A DNA stretch of 8,536 nt from Bacteroidales bacterium Bact_16 (GCA_001602885.1 LUZH01000093.1:1-8536); one strand, 5' to 3'. Numbered from the stretch's first letter, positions 1-6,853 are shown. Notes: a model not told the origin generated them from the letters alone. Numbers and translations: made by a program.

Positions 1-1412
1 GCAAGGTCAAGAAGATCCTCCCTGCGCTGAATGCCGCCTTCGTGGATATCGGCGACAGCAAAGAGGCGTTCATCCACTACCTCGACCTGGGCTTGTATTT
101 CAACGCTTTCGACACGTTCGTGCGCGAAAGCAATCCCAACAAGGAGTTGGGCAAGCTCTATGCGGGTACGAAGATCGGCCCCGCCCTCGCGAAGGAGGGG
201 CGGATCGAGGATCACCTCAAGCCCGGGCAGATGATCATCTGCCAGATCACCAAGGAGCCGATATCGACCAAGGGATCCCGGTTGACTGCGGAGATTTCAT
301 TGGCAGGGCGCAACATCGTACTGCTCCCCTTCGCCGAGAAGGTGAGCGTCTCCCAGAAGATCTCCTCCAAGGAGGAGAAAAAGAGGCTCGAGACCCTCGT
401 CCGGAACATCCTTCCCAAGAACTACGGCGCCATCATCCGGACCGCCGCGGAAGGCAAGACGGCCGCCGTCCTGGTGGCCGAGCTGCGGCTTCTCATCGAG
501 AAGTGGGAAGGTTCCTGGAAGAAGATTGCAGCATCCAAGGGGGTGAAACTCCTCTTCACCGAGTACTCCAAGACCACCACCGTACTGCGTGATCTGCTCA
601 ACGACTCGTTCACCAACATCCACGTCAACGACAGGAAGGTGTACGAAGAGACGCGCAAGTACATTTCGCTGATCTCTCCCGAACAGGAGAAGATCGTCAA
701 GCTCTACGAAGGCAAGGAACCCATCTTCGACCATTTCGAAGTGACGCGCCAGATCAAGAGCTCCTTCGGCAAGGTGGTACCGATGAAGCAGGGTGCATAT
801 CTGGTCATCGAGACCACAGAGGCATTGGGCGTCATCGACGTCAACAGCGGCATCCGGGCCAAGACCACCGACCAGGAGGAGAACACCTTCGAGGTCAACA
901 AGCTCGCTGCCGAGGAAATCGCCCGCCAGCTGCGTCTGCGCGATATGGGCGGCATCGTCATCGTCGACTTCATCGACATGGCCAAGCCGGAGCATCGCAA
1001 CGACCTGTACAAGTACATGCGGGACCTGATGGCGACCGACCGTGCCAAGCACAATGTCCTGCCTCTGACCAAGTTCGGCCTGATGCAGCTCACGCGTCAG
1101 CGGATCCGTCCGGTGACCGAGATCAACACGACCGAGAAATGTCCTCTTTGCCACGGCACCGGCAGGATCACCTCCACCGTGGTGGCCGACGAGGAGATCG
1201 AGCGCAAGATCGCCGACCTCGTCGAGAAGGGACACAAGACTATGACCGTCCGGGTCAGCCCCATCCTCGGGGCCTACCTGACGCGCGGATGGAACTCGTT
1301 CCTCCGCAAGTGGAGACGCAAGTACAAATGCAAACTGGACGTGGCCGAAATGTCCGACCACACCATCCTGCAGTATGAAATCGTGAATGAGAAAGGAGAG
1401 GCCCTCGACTAG
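1..1412 (+). CDS. rng: Ribonuclease E/G family endoribonuclease (RNase G), 5'-truncated by window edge
   Basis: This single-strand-specific endoribonuclease acts in rRNA 5'-end maturation and mRNA decay in the cytoplasm. The reading frame is open from the first bases (first full codon at base 3), and the translation begins KVKKILPALNAAFVDIG, which is the middle of the N-terminal S1 RNA-binding domain; an apparent GTG start at 42 is an internal valine codon. About 40-50 N-terminal residues are therefore missing. The catalytic DNase I-like region is clear: IDVNSG (Asp codon 837-839) and VDFIDM (Asp codon 966-968) match the two Mg-binding aspartates of the RNase E/G family. CPLCHGTG (Cys codons 1140 and 1149) is the Zn-link motif used for dimer or tetramer assembly. 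The protein stops soon after the small C-terminal domain, with no RNase E-type degradosome scaffold tail, so RNase G is the better name. The stop codon lies within a terminator hairpin, so the gene probably ends its transcription unit. Confidence 0.95.
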   Translation, partial: KVKKILPALNAAFVDIGDSKEAFIHYLDLGLYFNAFDTFVRESNPNKELGKLYAGTKIGPALAKEGRIEDHLKPGQMIICQITKEPISTKGSRLTAEISLAGRNIVLLPFAEKVSVSQKISSKEEKKRLETLVRNILPKNYGAIIRTAAEGKTAAVLVAELRLLIEKWEGSWKKIAASKGVKLLFTEYSKTTTVLRDLLNDSFTNIHVNDRKVYEETRKYISLISPEQEKIVKLYEGKEPIFDHFEVTRQIKSSFGKVVPMKQGAYLVIETTEALGVIDVNSGIRAKTTDQEENTFEVNKLAAEEIARQLRLRDMGGIVIVDFIDMAKPEHRNDLYKYMRDLMATDRAKHNVLPLTKFGLMQLTRQRIRPVTEINTTEKCPLCHGTGRITSTVVADEEIERKIADLVEKGHKTMTVRVSPILGAYLTRGWNSFLRKWRRKYKCKLDVAEMSDHTILQYEIVNEKGEALD

Positions 1413-1429
1413 AGGACCTCTCTTTTTTT
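1396..1429 (+). terminator. Rho-independent terminator of the RNase G gene
   Basis: The arm at 1396-1406 (GAGAGGCCCTC) pairs with 1412-1422 (GAGGACCTCTC) as 11 bp with one C-A mismatch, around a five-base loop. A run of seven T follows at 1423-1429. The stop codon TAG (1410-1412) sits in the loop and the first base of the 3' arm, so the terminator overlaps the end of the coding sequence. Confidence 0.85.
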
Positions 1430-1463
1430 GCGGCCTTCGGTGCGCATTTCGCGCCAAATTGCT

Positions 1464-1471
1464 TATATTCG
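1464..1471 (+). promoter_or_regulatory. Possible Bacteroidetes-type -7 promoter element
   Basis: TATATTCG at 1464-1471 differs by one base from the Bacteroidetes consensus TAnnTTTG. It lies 31 bases before the peptidase start codon, in the AT-richer part of the gap after the RNase G terminator. I see no good TTTG -33 box at the expected spacing. It would drive the peptidase-S4-glmS cluster. The call rests on position and one near-consensus box. Confidence 0.45.
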
Positions 1472-1502
1472 CAGTAGCGGAAGGCTTTAAAACGAATTCA
1501 CG

Positions 1503-2174
1503 ATGAGTATTTGGATCATAATAATCCCCGTGATGCTGGCTTCGTTCATCATCCAGCGGGTTCTGGACAGCAGGTTCGAGAAATACAGCGAAGTCCCCTC
1601 GCCGCACGGCCTGACCGGTGCGGACGTCGCGCGCCTGATGCTCGCGCAGAACGGCATCGACGACGTCAAGGTGCAGTCCGTCGCCGGCAGGCTGACGGAC
1701 CATTATAATCCCACGGACAAGACCATCAACCTCAGCGAAGGCGTCTTTGGCAGCGCCTCCGTCGCGGCCTGCGCCATCGCGGCGCACGAGACGGGCCACG
1801 CGCTGCAGCACGCGCAGGGCTACGCCCCGCTGCGCCTGCGCTCCGCGCTCGTCCCCGTGGTGACCTTCGCCAACAACACGGTCCAGTGGGTCCTGCTCGC
1901 CGGCGTGCTCCTGATCAACGTCTTCCCGTCCCTGCTCTGGATCGGGATCATCCTCTTCGCGATGACGACCTTCTTCAGTTTCGTCACGCTCCCGGTGGAG
2001 ATCAACGCCAGCCAGCGGGCCGTCCAGTGGATGGAGGGCGCGGGCGTCGTGGACGCCGGCACGCGCCCGATGGCCGTGGACGCCCTCAAGTGGGCCGCCT
2101 ACACCTATGTGATCGCGGCCATCGGCTCGCTCGCGACGCTTTTCTATTATATCTCCCTGGCCAACCGCCGCTAG
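1503..2174 (+). CDS. YugP-type membrane zinc metallopeptidase (Zn_peptidase_2 family)
   Basis: This 223-residue integral-membrane protein is of the size usual for the family typified by Bacillus subtilis YugP. The zinc-binding HExxH motif is HETGH at residues 95-99. A Glu at residue 166 in LPVEINAS is a plausible third zinc ligand; that assignment is my inference from the conserved segment. Hydrophobic segments lie at about residues 3-17, 127-143, 146-163 and 200-220, so the catalytic part sits close to the membrane. The signature GLTGADVARLML and LTDHYNPTDKTINLSE blocks are present. The start at 1503 is the first ATG in frame and puts the first membrane helix at the N-terminus. The physiological substrate of this family is not well established. 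The stop codon is three bases before the S4-protein start, indicating co-transcription. Confidence 0.9.
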   Translation: MSIWIIIIPVMLASFIIQRVLDSRFEKYSEVPSPHGLTGADVARLMLAQNGIDDVKVQSVAGRLTDHYNPTDKTINLSEGVFGSASVAACAIAAHETGHALQHAQGYAPLRLRSALVPVVTFANNTVQWVLLAGVLLINVFPSLLWIGIILFAMTTFFSFVTLPVEINASQRAVQWMEGAGVVDAGTRPMAVDALKWAAYTYVIAAIGSLATLFYYISLANRR

Positions 2175-2177
2175 CCG

Positions 2178-2564
2178 ATGGACAGCGTCAGACTGGACAA
2201 ATATCTGTGGGCCATCCGGGTGTTCAAGACCCGGAGCGACGCCACCGACGCCTGCAACGGCAACAAAGTCAAGATCGGCGGCGTCAACGCCAAGCCGTCC
2301 AAGCCCGTCAAGCCCGGCGACGTCCTGGAGGTCCGCAAGGGCTCCGCGCTCTTCTCCTACCGCGTCCTGAAGCTCACGGAGAGCCGGATGGGCGCGCAGC
2401 TCGTCCCGGACTTCGTGGACGACCTCACGCCGGAGAGCGAGCGCCTCAAGCTTTTCGCGCCGCGCGAGACGATCACGATGCAGCGCGACAGGGGGGCGGG
2501 ACGCCCCACCAAGCGCGACCGTCGCCAGCTCGAGGAGCTGATGGACGCGATGGATTTCGAATAA
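2178..2564 (+). CDS. S4-domain RNA-binding protein, Hsp15-like (HslR family)
   Basis: This small basic protein of 128 residues has an S4 RNA-binding domain at about residues 4-60, seen in VRLDKYLWAIRVFKTR, then ACNGNKVKIGG and the KPGDVLEV strand. The C-terminal tail is charged and contains GRPTKRDRR, typical of the Hsp15 branch. In Escherichia coli, Hsp15 binds stalled 50S subunits carrying a nascent peptidyl-tRNA and helps recycle them; the same role here is by family inference. The start ATG is three bases after the peptidase stop, so translation is probably coupled, and glmS starts 25 bases downstream. Confidence 0.88.
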   Translation: MDSVRLDKYLWAIRVFKTRSDATDACNGNKVKIGGVNAKPSKPVKPGDVLEVRKGSALFSYRVLKLTESRMGAQLVPDFVDDLTPESERLKLFAPRETITMQRDRGAGRPTKRDRRQLEELMDAMDFE

Positions 2565-2589
2565 TCACCCCTAATCAAACAGAAAGAAT

Positions 2590-4434
2590 ATGTGTGGAAT
2601 CGTAGGATACGTAGGGGGCCGCCAGGCCTATCCGATCCTGATCAAAGGGCTCACCCGGCTTGAGTACCGGGGCTACGACAGCGCCGGAGTGGCGCTGATC
2701 GGCGATGGCGGCGATCTCGCCATCTACAAGACCAAAGGAAAGGTGAAGGACCTGGAGCAGGCCGCAGCCGGCAAGGATGTGTCCGGCAGCATCGGCATCG
2801 CCCACACCCGCTGGGCCACGCACGGCGAGCCGAGCGACGTCAATTCGCACCCCCATTGCTCCGAGAACCACAACCTCGCGCTGATCCACAACGGCATCAT
2901 CGAGAACTACCGGGCCCTCAAGACCGAGCTCACCCGCAAGGGCTACCATTTCCAGAGCCAGACCGACACCGAAGTCGTCATCCAGCTGATCCAGTATATG
3001 ATGGATTCCACCGGGGCCAGCTTCGAAGAAGCCGTCCCGATGGCGCTCAACAACGTCGTCGGCGCCTATGCGCTCGTCATCATGGACAAGAACCAGCCCG
3101 ACAAGCTCATCGCCGCCCGCAAGGGCAGCCCGCTGATCATCGGCGTGGGGGAGAACGAGTATTTCGTCGGCTCCGACGCCTCCCCGATCATCGAATACAC
3201 CAACAAGGTCGTCTACCTGGGCGAGGAGCAGATCGCCTACATCCAGCGCGGGCAGGAGCTCCGCATCACGGACCTGAAGAGCGTCGAGCAGACGGCGCAG
3301 GTCCGCGAGCTGGAGATGAGCCTGAGCGAGATCGAGAAGGGCGGTTTCCCGCATTTCATGCTCAAGGAAATCTTCGAGCAGCCGCGCACCCTGCGCGCCT
3401 CGATGAAGGGCCGCCTGCATCCCGAGCTCGGCGAGGTCAAGCTCTCGGGCGTCATCGACAACCGCGAGCGCCTGCTGGGCGCCGGCCGCATCGTCATCTG
3501 CGCCTGCGGCACGTCCTGGCACGCCGGTCTGATCGGCAAATACATGATCGAAGAGCTGACGCGCAAGCCCGTCGAAGTCGAATACGCCTCCGAATTCCGC
3601 TACCGCCGGCCGGTCATTTTCCCGACCGACGTGGTCATCGCCATCTCGCAGTCCGGCGAGACGGCCGACACGCTGGCCGCCGTCAACCTCGCCCGCGAGG
3701 CCGGCGCCTTCCTGTTCGGCATCTGCAACGTGGTCGGCTCCTCCATCGCCCGCGCCACGGACACCGGCTGCTACACGCACATCGGCCCGGAGATCGGCGT
3801 CGCGTCCACCAAGGCCTTCACGGCCCAGGTCACGACCCTCTTCCTCATCGCGATGAGCCTGGCCGAGCAGCTCGGCACCGTGTCCGCGGAGCGCCGCACG
3901 CAGCTCGTCACCGAGCTCCAGCGCATCCCGGACAAGATCGCCAAGATCCTCGAACACGACGAGCAGATCGCCGCGCTGGCCAAGATCTTCACCTACACGC
4001 GCAACTTCCTCTACCTGGGCCGCGGCTACAACTACCCGGTGGCCCTGGAAGGCGCCCTCAAGCTCAAGGAGATCTCCTACATCCACGCCGAAGGCTATCC
4101 GGCCGCCGAGATGAAGCACGGCCCGATCGCCCTCATCGACGAGGAGATGCCGGTGGTCGTCATCGCCCCGCGCCGGGGCAACTACGAGAAGATCCTGAGC
4201 AACATCCAGGAGGTCAAGGCCCGTAAGGGCCGCATCATCTCCGTGGTCACCGAAGGCGACGTGGATGTCAAGGCCCTTTCCGACTGGTCTTTCGAGATCC
4301 CCGACACCGAGGAATGCTTCGAGCCCATCCTCTCGATCATCCCGCTGCAGCTCCTGGCCTACCACATCGCCATCGCGAAGGGCCGCGACGTGGACCAGCC
4401 CCGCAACCTCGCCAAGTCCGTCACCGTGGAGTAG
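2590..4434 (+). CDS. glmS: Glutamine--fructose-6-phosphate aminotransferase (isomerizing)
   Basis: GlmS makes glucosamine-6-phosphate from fructose-6-phosphate and glutamine, the first committed step towards UDP-GlcNAc for peptidoglycan and lipid A. The 614-residue length is normal. The N-terminal class II glutaminase starts MCGIVGYVG, where Cys2 is the nucleophile after Met removal, and contains THGEPSDVNSHPH and HNGIIENY. Two SIS sugar-isomerase domains follow: ICACGTSWHAG begins the first and LGRGYNYPVALEGALKLKEIS lies in the second. Catalytic residues of the isomerase are recognisable as Glu494 (KEIS), His510 (MKHGPIAL) and Lys609 in the invariant C-terminus AKSVTVE. The gene is third in a cluster with the peptidase and S4 protein. 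The 25-base leader shows no strong Shine-Dalgarno and no glmS ribozyme. Confidence 0.98.
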   Translation: MCGIVGYVGGRQAYPILIKGLTRLEYRGYDSAGVALIGDGGDLAIYKTKGKVKDLEQAAAGKDVSGSIGIAHTRWATHGEPSDVNSHPHCSENHNLALIHNGIIENYRALKTELTRKGYHFQSQTDTEVVIQLIQYMMDSTGASFEEAVPMALNNVVGAYALVIMDKNQPDKLIAARKGSPLIIGVGENEYFVGSDASPIIEYTNKVVYLGEEQIAYIQRGQELRITDLKSVEQTAQVRELEMSLSEIEKGGFPHFMLKEIFEQPRTLRASMKGRLHPELGEVKLSGVIDNRERLLGAGRIVICACGTSWHAGLIGKYMIEELTRKPVEVEYASEFRYRRPVIFPTDVVIAISQSGETADTLAAVNLAREAGAFLFGICNVVGSSIARATDTGCYTHIGPEIGVASTKAFTAQVTTLFLIAMSLAEQLGTVSAERRTQLVTELQRIPDKIAKILEHDEQIAALAKIFTYTRNFLYLGRGYNYPVALEGALKLKEISYIHAEGYPAAEMKHGPIALIDEEMPVVVIAPRRGNYEKILSNIQEVKARKGRIISVVTEGDVDVKALSDWSFEIPDTEECFEPILSIIPLQLLAYHIAIAKGRDVDQPRNLAKSVTVE

Positions 4435-4503
4435 TCCCCGCCTGACAGACGGAAAGGGTCCGGCCAGCGCAGCGCTGCCGGACCCTTTTCCGTCGGGCGG
4501 GGA
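4435..4503. terminator. Bidirectional terminator between convergent glmS and DJ-1-family gene
   Basis: This nearly continuous long hairpin starts at the base after the glmS stop codon. The outer arms 4435-4442 and 4496-4503 (TCCCCGCC with GGCGGGGA) pair perfectly. The inner arm 4448-4463 pairs with 4478-4494 with a one-base A/T-run bulge, and CAGCG (4465-4469) pairs with CGCTG (4473-4477) around a three-base loop. The core stem is followed by TTTT at 4486-4489 on the plus strand and by TTT on the minus strand (complement of 4453-4455), so it can act both ways. The DJ-1-family stop codon is three bases beyond it. Confidence 0.85.
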
Positions 4504-4506
4504 CGC

Positions 4507-5085
4507 CTAGTCGAGGTAGAGGGCGTGGCGGACCTTGTCGGCGGCGGCGTCGCCGGCGAGGCCGCGGAGGATCTCCAGGCCGAAGGAGACGGCGTGGCCG
4601 GCGGAGCGGCCTGTCACGATGCGGCCGGAGCGGACGGCGGGGGCAGGGGTGTAGCGGGCGCCCTGCGCGATGAGCGCGTCCTGGAAGCCCTCGAAGCAGG
4701 TGAAGTCGACGCCCGCCAGGACGTCCGGGCCGAGCTGGCTGAGGACGAGGCCCGGGGCGGCGCAGATGGCCGCGACCGTGCCGCCGGCGGCGTAGTGCTC
4801 CTGCATCAGCCGGACGAGCGGCGTGCAGGCGGCGAGGTGTCTGGAGCCGGGCATGCCGCCCGGGAATATCATCACGTCGTCTGCCGTGGTGCCCTCGTGC
4901 CGGGTGTCCAGCTCGGGCAGGAAAGCATCGGCCGTGACCAGGATGCCGTGGGAGGATTCGACCTGGGGATCGTCGGTCAGGGCGACCAGACGCGTGGCGA
5001 CGCCACCCCGGCGGAGGACGTCGTTGGTGGCGAGGGCCTCGACATCTTCGAAGCCGTCTGCCAAAAAGATATTCACACCTTTCAT
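4507..5085 (-). CDS. DJ-1/PfpI (ThiJ/YajL) family protein
   Basis: This 192-residue single-domain protein of the DJ-1 superfamily has the normal length for the YajL/DJ-1 branch. The nucleophile-elbow cysteine is Cys108 in AAICAAPG, and its partner glutamate is Glu16 in DGFEDVEA, equivalent to Cys106 and Glu18 of human DJ-1. The PGGMPG and VTGRSAGHA blocks are also typical. Proposed activities in this family include glyoxalase III, protein or nucleotide deglycase, and redox-stress chaperone; which applies here cannot be read from sequence. I chose the ATG at 5085 because MKGVNIFLADGFED aligns with the first beta strand of the fold. A longer in-frame start at 5154 would add a 23-residue extension across the promoter region. 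The gene is convergent with glmS and divergent from the barrel gene. Confidence 0.92.
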   Translation of the reverse strand: MKGVNIFLADGFEDVEALATNDVLRRGGVATRLVALTDDPQVESSHGILVTADAFLPELDTRHEGTTADDVMIFPGGMPGSRHLAACTPLVRLMQEHYAAGGTVAAICAAPGLVLSQLGPDVLAGVDFTCFEGFQDALIAQGARYTPAPAVRSGRIVTGRSAGHAVSFGLEILRGLAGDAAADKVRHALYLD

Positions 5086-5091
5086 ATGCTG

Positions 5092-5099
5092 CAAAAGTA
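5092..5099 (-). promoter_or_regulatory. Minus-strand -7 promoter element for the DJ-1-family gene
   Basis: On the minus strand this reads TACTTTTG, an exact match to TAnnTTTG. Only six bases separate it from the ATG at 5085, so the transcript would have a near-zero 5' leader. A long T-rich tract lies upstream (complement of 5098-5117). No clear TTTG -33 box is seen. Confidence 0.55.
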
Positions 5100-5121
5100 A
5101 AGAAAAAATAAAAAAGATTGC

Positions 5122-5129
5122 TAACTTTG
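5122..5129 (+). promoter_or_regulatory. Plus-strand -7 promoter element for the barrel-lipoprotein pair
   Basis: TAACTTTG is an exact match to the Bacteroidetes -7 consensus TAnnTTTG. It lies 24 bases before the first possible ATG (5154) and 36 before the preferred start (5166). The stretch immediately upstream (5098-5117) is an A-rich tract shared with the opposing promoter. A TTTG -33 box is not evident. Confidence 0.6.
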
Positions 5130-5165
5130 ACCCGTTAACGCTACCCTTAACCAATGATTATCCAG

Positions 5166-5930
5166 ATGAAAAAAGCTGTTCTCCTCTCCTTGGCAGCTCT
5201 TCTGTTGTCGGCGAGCGCAGGCGCACAGGTGTTCAACCACCTCTCCGTCGGCGCAGGCGTCGGCACGGACGGCCTCAGCCTTGAGGTCGCTGCCCCGCTC
5301 GGCAAGCATGTCGACGTTCGCGCAGGTTATGGCACCGCTGTCGGTCTCATTGGCTACACGGTGAAAGACTTGTCTGTTCCAGAGCATCCCGGCGCTGCGC
5401 ACAGCAGCGACGTCCCCGTCCCCCTGCGGATCACGCTGGGGATGAGCGACGCCCGCCTGCTCTTCAACCTCTATCCTTCCGCTGATAAAGGCTTCCACTT
5501 CACGGTGGGCGCCCTCCTGGGCTCTCCTGCCTTCATCCGCGGCACTCTCTCCAGCCTGCCCGCTGACTACAACACCGTCGGTTTCGATGTCGACGGCTAT
5601 CTGGTCAAGGCCAAGGACGGCGTGCTCGCCACCGAGCTCCGCGCGCCCGGCCTGGGCGGCAGCGGCTTCGCCGTCAAGCCCTACGTCGGCATCGGCTTCG
5701 GCCGTGCCGTCCCCACTTCTTCCCGCGTGTCGTTCAGCTTCGACCTGGGCGCCGCCTACCAGGGCCAGCCCGGCCTCTGGGCCGAAGGCGAAGGCATCAC
5801 CGGCCGCGTCAAGAAGGTCCAGCTGACCGGGGAGCAGATCGAGGATCTTGACGAGGTCATCGACGAGGTCGGCAAATATGCCGCCTTCTGGCCGACTCTT
5901 TCGTTCCGACTCTATGTTAAACTTTTTTAG
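5166..5930 (+). CDS. Predicted outer-membrane beta-barrel protein of unknown function
   Basis: I start this protein at 5166 (254 residues) because it then opens with a textbook Sec signal peptide, MKKAVLLSLAALLLSASAGAQ, with cleavage likely after AGA or AGAQ. An in-frame ATG at 5154 would add only MIIQ. The mature part is rich in alternating hydrophobic strands such as LSVGAGVGTDGLSLEVAAPL, VDVRAGY, FHFTVGALLG and VKPYVGIGFGR. It ends FRLYVKLF, with the terminal aromatic residue that serves as the barrel-assembly signal in outer-membrane proteins. A charged, probably helical stretch (about residues 217-236, EQIEDLDEVIDEVGK) precedes the last strand and may be a periplasmic or plug element. 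It resembles a recurrent uncharacterised Bacteroidales barrel type, by my recognition only. The stop is two bases from the lipoprotein start, so the two are surely co-transcribed. Confidence 0.8.
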   Translation: MKKAVLLSLAALLLSASAGAQVFNHLSVGAGVGTDGLSLEVAAPLGKHVDVRAGYGTAVGLIGYTVKDLSVPEHPGAAHSSDVPVPLRITLGMSDARLLFNLYPSADKGFHFTVGALLGSPAFIRGTLSSLPADYNTVGFDVDGYLVKAKDGVLATELRAPGLGGSGFAVKPYVGIGFGRAVPTSSRVSFSFDLGAAYQGQPGLWAEGEGITGRVKKVQLTGEQIEDLDEVIDEVGKYAAFWPTLSFRLYVKLF

Positions 5931-5932
5931 AT

Positions 5933-6787
5933 ATGAAGAAAACAAATCTATTCGCAGCCGCACTGGTGGCCCTGTTGCCCCTGCTGTTTGCCTGTAACAA
6001 AAATGATGACAACGACACGCGTTTCGAAGATCCGCGTTTCATCCAATATGCCGGACAGCTGATCCCGGCCAGTTCCCTGACTGCTTCCGCCGACCAGAGC
6101 GCCATCCGTACGGACGACGTGCCGGAAAACGTGCTGCACAGCATCGAATTCACCGAGAGCGGCCTCTATGCCGTCGGCACGCTGACCCGGGGTGAGCTGA
6201 ACTACCGGATGGGCGAGTACAGCGTCGCAGGCGACGTCTACACGCTCAACGGCTACGGCTCGGTCCAGTTCGACAACAGCAATGCCGGCCAGGTGGAGAT
6301 TGTCGTCACGCAGGACGGCAAGCCGGCGGAGACGATGCCCGCCACGTTCTCCCGCGCCACCGGCACGGACCAGCTCTATCGCGGCTGGACCATCGACAAG
6401 ACCCGCGTGACGGTCCGGGGCTGGACCACCGCCAGCGCCGACTTCAAGGGCTGCAACCTCTATGAGATCGCCCAGTTCATCCGCAACAACGGCCACGACG
6501 CCCCCGACGACATCGCCCCCGGCCTGGAGCTCCGCTCCATCTCCTTCACCGGCACGGAGAAGATGTTCTTCGCCTATTCCGACGGCACGGGCGACGCGAG
6601 CGAGTTCAAATACAACGGCAGCAGCTTCACCTACCGTTGGGATGATGATAAGATGGGATTTACGTTCCTGCCGAAGCAGGCGACCGTCGAGTATATGGAC
6701 GGCAAGTGCATCCTGTCGATCAGCTCCGACATCCAGGATTCCACGACGTCGGTCTCCGTGACCTTCGTCCTCTCGCCGATGCTGTAG
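5933..6787 (+). CDS. Predicted surface lipoprotein of unknown function
   Basis: This 284-residue protein has a lipoprotein signal peptide: MKK, a hydrophobic core, then LLFAC with the lipidated Cys21. Directly after the cysteine comes NKNDDND, an acidic stretch like the lipoprotein export signals that send Bacteroidetes lipoproteins to the outer face of the outer membrane. The mature part looks beta-rich. Two regions resemble each other: around 69-80 (HSIEFTESGLYA) and around 201-212 (RSISFTGTEKMF), each followed by further strands, which suggests two related beta domains. YRGWTIDKTRVTVRG starts the second half in the manner of lipocalin-like Bacteroidetes lipoproteins, a weak resemblance. 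I cannot assign a function. It directly follows the barrel gene, so a barrel-lipoprotein complex is possible. A GC-rich hairpin lies downstream. Confidence 0.78.
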   Translation: MKKTNLFAAALVALLPLLFACNKNDDNDTRFEDPRFIQYAGQLIPASSLTASADQSAIRTDDVPENVLHSIEFTESGLYAVGTLTRGELNYRMGEYSVAGDVYTLNGYGSVQFDNSNAGQVEIVVTQDGKPAETMPATFSRATGTDQLYRGWTIDKTRVTVRGWTTASADFKGCNLYEIAQFIRNNGHDAPDDIAPGLELRSISFTGTEKMFFAYSDGTGDASEFKYNGSSFTYRWDDDKMGFTFLPKQATVEYMDGKCILSISSDIQDSTTSVSVTFVLSPML

Positions 6788-6809
6788 TCTGCTGACTGCG
6801 GCCGCCGAT

Positions 6810-6853
6810 CCGACCCCGCCCTTCGCGGATTACTCCGCGTCGGGCGGGGTCGG
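6810..6853. terminator. GC-rich hairpin between convergent genes, terminator-like
   Basis: The arms 6810-6821 (CCGACCCCGCCC) and 6842-6853 (GGGCGGGGTCGG) pair perfectly over 12 bp. Inside a two-by-two internal loop, 6824-6829 (CGCGGA) pairs with 6834-6839 (TCCGCG) around the loop TTAC. Neither strand has a T-run after the stem, so intrinsic termination is uncertain. It could instead be a transcript-end stabilising structure. The isomerase-like stop codon lies in the apical loop, so the right arm is coding. Confidence 0.65.

Noticed and set aside
297..1811. A 504-codon minus-strand open frame opposite RNase G and the peptidase gene
   Set aside because: It spans two clear genes, the intergenic gap and a terminator, and has the composition of an antisense shadow.
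2565..2589. glmS ribozyme or other riboswitch before glmS
   Set aside because: The gap is only 25 bases with no structure; the upstream sequence is coding.
2575..4365. A 596-codon open frame on the minus strand opposite glmS
   Set aside because: It mirrors glmS codon structure in a GC-rich gene, gives low-complexity Asp/Ala/Gly/Leu/Val-rich protein with no recognisable motif, and glmS itself is unambiguous.
4525..5100. A 191-codon plus-strand frame opposite the DJ-1-family gene
   Set aside because: Gly/Ala/Glu/Asp-rich shadow; the minus strand carries the intact DJ-1 motifs.
5086..5154. Longer start for the DJ-1-family protein at 5154
   Set aside because: It adds a hydrophobic stretch not expected in this cytosolic family and runs through both promoter elements; MKGVNIF at 5085 fits the fold's first strand.
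4436..6849. Shared CCCCGCC/GGCGGGG motif in both convergent-gene hairpins as a possible dispersed repeat
   Set aside because: Seven-base GC-only matches are expected by chance in this composition, and the rest of the two hairpins does not match.
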